Of a DNA stretch of 10,014 nt, positions 5,186-10,014 are shown piece after piece. The position numbers and the translations under genes are program-made. The stretch lies in contig JAJXRJ010000048.1 of the NCBI GenBank assembly GCA_021629085.1, positions 1-10,014 of the forward strand, written 5' to 3'. Source of the stretch: Oscillospiraceae bacterium. Its GTDB lineage: Bacteria > Bacillota > Clostridia > UMGS1810. Positions within the stretch are counted from its first letter, which is position 1, and each line of letters starts with the position of its first letter. Under the pieces are notes generated by a model. The model ran no database searches. It was not told the origin of the DNA and saw only the letters and a list, made by a program, of their open reading frames with translations.

Positions 5186-5614
5186 TCATTTTTTGTGGCA
5201 GCCCTGTGAGATGTTTAAGAGCGCGGAAGAAACCTCCGTTTTAAAATCGGGTTCAATGGCGATGTCGCCCAGCGCCACCATGCCAATGAGCGCGCCGTCC
5301 TCCACCACCGGGATGCGGCGGATTTTCTCCTGCGCCATTTTTTTAGCCGCGTCGCGCACATCCATGTCAGGTTTTACAGTGTCCACCTTGCCGGTCATAA
5401 TGTCCTTCACCTTGGTCTCACACGCGTCCTTGCCGCGGGCGGTGTTGCGGATGACAATGTCGCGGTCGGTCACAATGCCCACCACTTCCTGCCTGCCGTT
5501 TACCACCGGCACCGCGCCGATGTTGTGCGCCTGCATCACACGCGCCGCCTCGCACACCGTGTCTTCGCCGGTGATGGAAACAGCCGGGTTTGTCATAACC
5601 TCTTTAATTTTCAC
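5186..5614 (-). CDS. Two-CBS-domain protein
   Basis: 142 residues made almost entirely of a CBS (Bateman) pair. CBS1 covers about 7-57 (VMTNPAVSITGEDTVCEA...VVGIVTDRDIV) and CBS2 about 71-121 (DIMTGKVDTVKPDMDVRDA...IGMVALGDIAI). Such stand-alone modules (similar to YhcV and Hrp1) bind adenine nucleotides or related ligands and sense energy or redox state; the partner is often unknown, as here. The start is GTG at 5614, with AGGGAGG 7 nt upstream; the ATG that directly follows that ribosome site is out of frame. It is the last gene of the minus-strand operon, 21 bp after the QueG-like gene and just before the terminator. The ligand and target cannot be read from the sequence. Confidence 0.88.
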   Translation of the reverse strand: MKIKEVMTNPAVSITGEDTVCEAARVMQAHNIGAVPVVNGRQEVVGIVTDRDIVIRNTARGKDACETKVKDIMTGKVDTVKPDMDVRDAAKKMAQEKIRRIPVVEDGALIGMVALGDIAIEPDFKTEVSSALLNISQGCHKK

Positions 5615-5635
5615 AAATCATCCTCCCTTTCAACC

Positions 5636-6445
5636 CTAGTATTCCGAAAAAGGAGGCTTTATATACCGCAAATTCCTTTCCAGCACGGCTTTCCCGCGCC
5701 AGGAAAAGGCGCGGTTTCCATAAATTTTCATAAATTGGCGGTTGGAAAGCGGCGCAAGCGTATCCGCGTCCATGCGCGTGATTAAGCCGTCTGAAAACGC
5801 GCGGATGTGCGTGGGCAAAACCGCACGGTTGTGGGGGCAGACGCGCTGGCAGATGTCGCACCCAAACGCGCAGCCCGACTGTGCGATAAGCGTTTGTTCC
5901 CGCGGCGTGAGCGCGCCCTTTTTTTGGGTGATAAAGGACAGGCAGCGGCCCGCGTCTATGGTGCCGTCGCCCAAAATGGCCCCGCCCGGGCAGGCGGCCC
6001 TGCACCGGCCGCACATGGCGCACCCGTGGCCAAGCGGATGGCTGGGCACAAACGGCTGGTTGCACAAAAGGTATCCAATAAAGCAGTACGACCCGTAAAT
6101 GGGGCTGATGAGAAGCGAGTGCATGCCCAAAACGCCCAGCCCGGCAAGATACGCCAGCTGTTTCTCAATGTGCGGGCCGGTGTCGGCAAACACCAAAAAA
6201 TCGGACAGCCCGGCCAAGCGTGCGGCGTCTGCCAGCATGCGCTTTACCACGCGGTGATAGTCCTCCCCAAAGGTGTAGCACGAAAGGTTGGCATGGGGGA
6301 ACTCCCCCGCAAAATAGGGGAACAGCGCCACAACAATGGAGCAAAACCCGGTGTTTAAAATGGGCGCAAAGGGCGCGGCGTCCAAAAAGCCCACCTGGAA
6401 AATGCCGGCCTTTTTTGCAGCAGCCCGGAATGCCTCATTGGTCAA
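5636..6445 (-). CDS. QueG-like double [4Fe-4S] cluster protein (short epoxyqueuosine reductase homologue)
   Basis: 269 residues. The order of motifs matches epoxyqueuosine reductase, the cobalamin enzyme that finishes queuosine at tRNA position 34: an N-terminal DUF1730-like part, ADTGPHIEK with the candidate catalytic Asp88, AGLGVLGMHSLLIS (101-114), GSYCFIGYLL (118-127), then the double ferredoxin region with C142, C145, C148, C152-P, C168, C192, C196, C199 and C203-P. E. coli QueG has about 380 residues and C-terminal HEAT-like repeats that grip tRNA; these are absent here. The usual GK(N/H)T after AGLGW reads GMHS. It may therefore be a short QueG or a paralogue with another substrate. 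The start is TTG at 6445 behind a seven-G ribosome site; no in-frame ATG is better placed. It follows cls by 18 bp. Confidence 0.75.
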   Translation of the reverse strand: MTNEAFRAAAKKAGIFQVGFLDAAPFAPILNTGFCSIVVALFPYFAGEFPHANLSCYTFGEDYHRVVKRMLADAARLAGLSDFLVFADTGPHIEKQLAYLAGLGVLGMHSLLISPIYGSYCFIGYLLCNQPFVPSHPLGHGCAMCGRCRAACPGGAILGDGTIDAGRCLSFITQKKGALTPREQTLIAQSGCAFGCDICQRVCPHNRAVLPTHIRAFSDGLITRMDADTLAPLSNRQFMKIYGNRAFSWRGKAVLERNLRYIKPPFSEY

Positions 6446-6463
6446 CGCCTTCCCCCCCTTTTT

Positions 6464-7909
6464 TTACATGATGGGCGAAAACAGGCGGCAGACCGACTCA
6501 ACCGCACGCCGGTACCACGGCCGTTTCGCATATAATTCACGCGTCATCTCGGTGCAGTTTTGGATGTCCTCCAAAAAGATGCCCGTATATTTTTCGGCAA
6601 ACGCCGCGTCATATAAGAACGTGTTGATTTCAAAATTGATGCACAAGCTCCGCACATCCAAATTGGCAGAGCCCACCGAGGTGATAAGCTGATCTGTCAC
6701 CATGGTCTTTGCATGCAAAAACCCGTGGTAAAAATACACCCGCACGCCGCAGTTAAGCAAATCCTCCACATACGATAACGTGGCGTAGTGCACATAGGCG
6801 CGGTCGCCCTTGTCCGGCACCATCACCCGCACGTCCACGCCGCTTGCCGCAGCCACCTTGATGGCAGATAAAAACACGTCGTCCGGGATAAAATAGGGCG
6901 TTTGGATATAGAGCGTGTGCGCGGCCTTGTGGATGAGCTTAATATAGGCCAGCTCAATAAAGTGGTCGTCGGCGTCCGGGCCGCTGGACACCACCTGGAT
7001 GGGGATGCGGCCGCACGCGGGGATGGGCGGGAAATAGTTTGCAAGCCGCCCGCTTTTGATGTCAAAGCCCTTGCCGGTGCACAGCTTCCAGTCCATAAGG
7101 AACCTTGTCTGGAACATATAGACGCCCGGCCCGCACACTTTTAAATGCGTATCCCGCCAGGTGCGGTCCTCCTTCCAGCGGCTGTTGTATTCGTCGCCCA
7201 CATTCATGCCGCCGGTGTATGCAATTTTGCCGTCAATCACCACAATCTTCCTGTGGTTGCGGTAGTTGGCGTGGAGGAGGTTGGAAAAAAGATGGGGCAA
7301 AAAGGGGCGCACCTGCCCGCCCGCGGCAATGAGCGGCGAAAAAAAGGACTTTTTAAGCCCCAAAAACCCAAACATGTCATAGAGCAGGCGCACCTTCACC
7401 CCCGCCTCCGCCTTTTTTACCAAAATGTCCAAAAACGCCTTCCCCGTGCTGTCCGGCTTAAAGATGAAATATTCCACATTGATGCTTGAAGACGCGCGCG
7501 AAAGGTCGTAAAACAAGTCGTCAAACATTTTCCGCCCCTCGGTGTATACCTGCACGGCGTTTGCCGGCATAAAAAAGCTGAAACTCTGCCTTAGGTTCAT
7601 GTAAATCATGTCGGCGCACTGCTCCACCTCAGGCGCCTGCTGCAAATTCGCATCGCTTGTGAGGATTTCTAACTGCCGCTTTAAAATGCCGTTTAAATAC
7701 CCGCTGTCCTTTTTGAGGTCTTTTATAATGCGCTTGTATTTGTTGGGGAAATCAAGGCCCAAAAAGAGATAGAGCAGCAGGCCAAATGCGGGCAGCACCA
7801 AAAACACGAGCAGCCACGCCGCGGCCACAGCCGGGTTTTTGCGCTCGAAAAAAATGATGACAACCGCAGCCGCGAGATTTAACACAAACACAACAGACCA
7901 AAACAGCAT
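6464..7909 (-). CDS. cls: Cardiolipin synthase (phospholipase D family)
   Basis: 481 residues, the usual length of bacterial cardiolipin synthases. Two membrane segments lie at about 2-21 and 29-51. They are followed by two phospholipase D active-site motifs: HRKIVVID (H219, K221, D226, with GGMNVGDEY after it) and HAKTMVTD (H399, K401, D406, followed by GSANLDVRS). The family joins two phosphatidylglycerol molecules to form cardiolipin and glycerol at the cytoplasmic membrane. The ATG at 7909 has AAGGGG about 9 nt upstream; another ATG between them is out of frame. It sits 13 bp after galU and 18 bp before the QueG-like gene, so it is co-transcribed with both. No missing catalytic residue is seen. 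Confidence 0.93.
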   Translation of the reverse strand: MLFWSVVFVLNLAAAVVIIFFERKNPAVAAAWLLVFLVLPAFGLLLYLFLGLDFPNKYKRIIKDLKKDSGYLNGILKRQLEILTSDANLQQAPEVEQCADMIYMNLRQSFSFFMPANAVQVYTEGRKMFDDLFYDLSRASSSINVEYFIFKPDSTGKAFLDILVKKAEAGVKVRLLYDMFGFLGLKKSFFSPLIAAGGQVRPFLPHLFSNLLHANYRNHRKIVVIDGKIAYTGGMNVGDEYNSRWKEDRTWRDTHLKVCGPGVYMFQTRFLMDWKLCTGKGFDIKSGRLANYFPPIPACGRIPIQVVSSGPDADDHFIELAYIKLIHKAAHTLYIQTPYFIPDDVFLSAIKVAAASGVDVRVMVPDKGDRAYVHYATLSYVEDLLNCGVRVYFYHGFLHAKTMVTDQLITSVGSANLDVRSLCINFEINTFLYDAAFAEKYTGIFLEDIQNCTEMTRELYAKRPWYRRAVESVCRLFSPIM

Positions 7910-7922
7910 GGATTCATACCCC

Positions 7923-8813
7923 TTATTGGACGATGGTTTTTAAATAGCGGTAAAACTCGTCCTTTAAATCGTCGCGCTTTAAGGCAAACTCCACAGTGGC
8001 CTGCAAAAACCCCAGCTTGTTGCCCACGTCGTAGCGCTTGCCCCAAAAGTCATAGGCATACATTTCCTGCATGGCGGCCAGGCGTTTTAAGGCATCCGTG
8101 AGCTGGATTTCGCCGCCGCTGCCAGGCGTTGTCACCTCTAAGCAGTCAAAAATTTCAGGCGTGATGATATACCGGCCCAAAATGGCAATGTTTGACGGCG
8201 CATCCGAAAGTGCGGGCTTTTCCACCAAATCGCGCACCGCATAAAGGCGGTCGTCGCAAGGGTCGCCGGCAATGATGCCATATTTGGAAACGTCGGCATC
8301 CGGCACGTGCTGCACGCCCAAAACCGTGGTCTGGCACTTCTCAAACACGTCCATCATCTGCTTTAGGCAGGGGGTGTCCGAATCCACCACGTCGTCGCCC
8401 AACAGCACGGCAAAGGGCTCGCTGCCAAGAAAGGTTTTGGCACAGCCAATGGCGTGGCCCAGCCCCTTGGGCTCCTTTTGCCGTATGTAGTAGATGTTTG
8501 CAAGGTTGGATATTTCCCTTGAAATATGGTAAAGCTCTTCTTTGTTGCCTTTTTTAAGCGCGTCGTCCAGCTCATAGGAGACGTCAAAATGGTCCTCAAT
8601 GGCGCGCTTGCTGCGGCCGGTGATGATAATGATATCCTCAATGCCCGAGCTTACCGCCTCTTCCACAATATATTGGATGGTGGGCTTGTCCACAATGGGC
8701 AGCATCTCTTTGGGCTGCGCCTTGGTGGCGGGCAAAAACCGGGTGCCCAGCCCCGCGGCGGGAATCACAGCTTTTTTCACTTTCATATCTGGTCTGCCGG
8801 CACATCGCCGCAT
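7923..8813 (-). CDS. galU: UTP-glucose-1-phosphate uridylyltransferase
   Basis: 296 residues from the chosen start. It makes UDP-glucose from UTP and glucose-1-phosphate in the cytoplasm, for glycolipids, teichoic acids and polysaccharides. The nucleotidyltransferase signature AAGLGTRFLPATKAQPKEML is at 19-38. Further family motifs are GLGHAIGCAK (117-126), LLGDD (137-141), VEKP (197-200), GEIQLTD (234-240) and GKRYDVGNK (258-266). Two starts are possible. ATG 8813 has AAAGGAGGGG at good spacing but adds nine non-conserved residues and overlaps ttcA by 31 bp. ATG 8786 gives the classic MKVKKAVIPAAG beginning and a 4-bp ATGA overlap but has no good ribosome site. I chose 8813 on the ribosome site. 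The product call is firm. Confidence 0.93.
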   Translation of the reverse strand: MRRCAGRPDMKVKKAVIPAAGLGTRFLPATKAQPKEMLPIVDKPTIQYIVEEAVSSGIEDIIIITGRSKRAIEDHFDVSYELDDALKKGNKEELYHISREISNLANIYYIRQKEPKGLGHAIGCAKTFLGSEPFAVLLGDDVVDSDTPCLKQMMDVFEKCQTTVLGVQHVPDADVSKYGIIAGDPCDDRLYAVRDLVEKPALSDAPSNIAILGRYIITPEIFDCLEVTTPGSGGEIQLTDALKRLAAMQEMYAYDFWGKRYDVGNKLGFLQATVEFALKRDDLKDEFYRYLKTIVQ

Positions 8814-9550
8814 GCCGGCGCCCCTCCTTTCGTTTGTCCACCGGCCTGCCACCCGTCGAGCGGCGCGTGCTTTAAGGCGGTGAACACCTTTTTCTTAAAT
8901 TGCCTGTCTTTTGCAAACTGCGCGTTTACAAACTCCTTCATCTCCTGGCGTTTGGTCATGCCGTCCACCGGGCAGGGGTTTTTGCACACAGGCAGGCCAA
9001 GCCTGCCAACCGTGGCTTTAATCTGCCGTTCGGGCGTGTAGATAAGCGGGCGGATGAGCGTAATGCCCATGCGGTCAAGGTAGGTCACAGGCGAAAAGCA
9101 GTGGATGCGCCCCTCGTAAAACAGGCTTAAAAAAAAGGTCTCTATCGCATCCTCGTTGTGATGCCCCAGCGCCACCTTGTTGCAATGGAGCGCCTTGGCC
9201 GCGCGGTTGAGCGCGCCGCTGCGCAGCTTTGCGCAAAGCGAACAGGGGTTCTTTTCGCCGCGCACGTCAAACACCACCGTCTTAATGCCGGTTTCCACCA
9301 CCGTATAGGGCACGCCAAGCGCCTCGCACATTATTTTTATGGGGGTGTAGTCGGTCTGGGTGTATCCCAAATCCAGCGTGACGGCGTGGATGGAAAACGG
9401 CTTGTCATAAAACCGCGCAAGCGCGCAAAGCGCGTTTAACAGAAGCACCGAGTCCTTCCCGCCCGAAACGCCCACGGCAATGCGGTCCCCCGCGTCTATC
9501 ATGTGATAGTCGTCCACCGCACGCCGCACAAAGCTCAAAATCCGTTTCAT
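8783..9550 (-). CDS. ttcA: TtcA/TilS superfamily PP-loop ATPase, probable tRNA 2-thiocytidine(32) synthetase
   Basis: 255 residues. The PP-loop ATP pyrophosphatase motif SGGKDS is at 29-34, and a CxxC pair is at C103 and C106 (NPCSLCAKLR). LGHHNEDAIET (128-138) and PLIYTPERQI (168-177) are typical of TtcA. Further Cys at 189 and 193 are candidates for the third iron-sulfur ligand. TtcA adenylates C32 of certain tRNAs and replaces the oxygen with sulfur through a [4Fe-4S] cluster. The ATG at 9550 has a GGGGG stretch upstream (9558-9562). It is the first gene of the minus-strand operon, and galU begins within its 3' end. The C-terminal 20 or so residues are Gly-rich and not conserved. Other thiolating PP-loop enzymes cannot be fully excluded. 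Confidence 0.87.
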   Translation of the reverse strand: MKRILSFVRRAVDDYHMIDAGDRIAVGVSGGKDSVLLLNALCALARFYDKPFSIHAVTLDLGYTQTDYTPIKIMCEALGVPYTVVETGIKTVVFDVRGEKNPCSLCAKLRSGALNRAAKALHCNKVALGHHNEDAIETFFLSLFYEGRIHCFSPVTYLDRMGITLIRPLIYTPERQIKATVGRLGLPVCKNPCPVDGMTKRQEMKEFVNAQFAKDRQFKKKVFTALKHAPLDGWQAGGQTKGGAPACGDVPADQI

Positions 9551-9570
9551 ACACCATCCCCCACATATAA

Positions 9571-9596
9571 AAAATCAGGGCAAGCAGCGCTTGCCC
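9571..9596 (-). terminator. Terminator-like hairpin in the ttcA leader
   Basis: GGGCAAGC (9578-9585) and GCTTGCCC (9589-9596) form a perfect 8-bp stem with a 3-nt loop. On the minus strand it is followed by TGATTTTTT, an intrinsic terminator shape. It ends only about 20 nt before the ttcA start codon, leaving little room for a separate promoter, so it may be an attenuator. The structure is seen; the role is inferred. Confidence 0.6.
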
Positions 9597-9610
9597 CGAC
9601 ATAGCTTTCC

Positions 9611-9699
9611 CTTGCAAGCCAAGTGCCCTGCACCGCTTTTCGCACCCGCAAAAAAGTGGTAGCGACAGCGAACCGCCGTGAGGGCGTTTACAACCAAAC
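9611..9699. repeat. 89-bp intergenic repeat, copy 1
   Basis: Begins cttgcaagccaagtgccctg and ends near gtttacaaccaaac. It matches the stretch 9765-9853 at all but 4 of 89 positions with no gaps, offset 154 bp. It contains no gene and no clear terminal inverted repeats. Confidence 0.9.
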
Positions 9700-9764
9700 G
9701 CTCTGCACCTCACGCACAAAATCTTGAAAAAGTGGTAGTTCGTAAATCGGCGTAACACGGCGCG

Positions 9765-9853
9765 CTTGCAAGCCGAATGCCCTGCACCGCTTTTCGCACC
9801 CGCAAAAAAGTGGTAGCGACAGCGAACCGTCGTGAGGGCGTTTACAACCGAAC
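9765..9853. repeat. 89-bp intergenic repeat, copy 2
   Basis: The second direct copy, differing from copy 1 at two bases near the start (ccgaatg for ccaagtg), one in the middle (ccgtcgtg for ccgccgtg) and one near the end (accgaac for accaaac). The intervening 65 bp contain a short fragment, gaaaaagtggtag, that echoes the middle of the repeat. Confidence 0.9.
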
Positions 9854-9920
9854 AGGTGAGCCGAGCGTGCTTTTTTGCGGTAAAGGAGGAACGACGGAGC
9901 GTGTGACTGATTTTTCTTTG

Positions 9921-9956
9921 AAAAAGAAAAATCGGAACGGAGCAAAGTCCGTTCCG
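9921..9956 (-). terminator. Intrinsic terminator of tRNA-Gly
   Basis: CGGAACGGA (9933-9941) and TCCGTTCCG (9948-9956) form a perfect 9-bp stem with a 6-nt loop. On the minus strand it is followed by ATTTTTCTTTTT. It starts 4 nt after the tRNA-Gly CCA end. Confidence 0.85.
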
Positions 9957-9959
9957 ACG

Positions 9960-10014
9960 TGGAGCGGAAGACGAGATTCGAACTCGCGACATTCACCTTG
10001 GCAAGGTGACGCTC
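9960..10014 (-). tRNA. tRNA-Gly (anticodon GCC), 5' part outside the window
   Basis: On the minus strand the visible part has anticodon stem TCACC/GGTGA with loop TTGCCAA (anticodon GCC), T arm GCGAG-TTCGAAT-CTCGT, the 3' acceptor strand CTTCCGC, discriminator T and encoded CCA (9960-9962). The D arm and 5' acceptor strand lie beyond the window edge. Confidence 0.93.

Larger units (their letters stand above)
9551..9959. other. Gene-free interval between ttcA and tRNA-Gly
   Basis: I see no believable protein gene here: the minus-strand open frames run through the repeats and into the tRNA and lack ribosome sites. The interval holds a terminator-like hairpin next to ttcA, two copies of an 89-bp repeat, a perfect 11-bp AT-rich palindrome at 9909-9933, and the tRNA-Gly terminator. 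I could not find a convincing -35/-10 pair for the ttcA operon. Confidence 0.7.

Noticed and set aside
9405..9992. Long minus-strand open frames across 9405-9996
   Set aside because: They run through the ttcA start, the 89-bp repeats, the tRNA-Gly terminator and the tRNA itself, have no ribosome site, and look like no protein. They are artefacts of GC-rich non-coding DNA.
1..10014. CRISPR array, toxin-antitoxin pair or defence operon
   Set aside because: No regularly spaced repeats, no Cas, toxin or known defence motifs were seen. The only direct repeat is the two-copy 89-bp element.

Overview
The window looks like a chromosome segment of an anaerobic Clostridia-type Firmicute, roughly in the Oscillospiraceae/Christensenellaceae sphere. 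This is inferred from strong GGAGG or G-run ribosome sites, sigma-A promoters, an NfnAB pair, a CarD regulator, an ImmA-type protease and encoded tRNA CCA ends. No species is claimed.

Layout. (1) 1-648, plus strand: the 3' part of a YgeA-type aspartate/glutamate racemase. Its stop codon overlaps the stop of a convergent carD gene (645-1151, minus). (2) 1152-1374: an AT-rich divergent control region. Here the carD promoter and the promoter of an XRE repressor gene appear to share one palindromic -35 hexamer (TTGCAA). (3) 1375-2211, plus: a two-gene repressor/metalloprotease module (XRE HTH plus ImmA/IrrE) of the kind that controls integrative elements, with no other mobile-element gene in view. 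(4) 2212-2771: no protein gene, but tRNA-Val(GAC) and tRNA-Leu(GAG), both minus, with hairpins and terminators. (5) 2772-5084, minus: nfnA-nfnB, an electron-bifurcating ferredoxin/NAD(P)H transhydrogenase, with a clear promoter. (6) 5128-9550, minus: a tight run ttcA-galU-cls-queG-like-CBS closed by an intrinsic terminator. It mixes tRNA modification (TtcA, QueG-like) with envelope precursor and lipid synthesis (GalU, Cls). (7) 9551-9959: no gene; a terminator-like hairpin in front of ttcA, two copies of an 89-bp repeat, and the terminator of a partial tRNA-Gly(GCC) at 9960-10014.

Most of the window is housekeeping. The parts most worth a second look are the shared -35 divergent promoter with its possible carD attenuator, the orphan-looking repressor/ImmA pair, the terminator-like leader of the ttcA operon, the paired hairpins lying exactly 7 nt upstream of both complete tRNAs, and the 89-bp intergenic repeat. 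I did not find a convincing new defence or mobile system.
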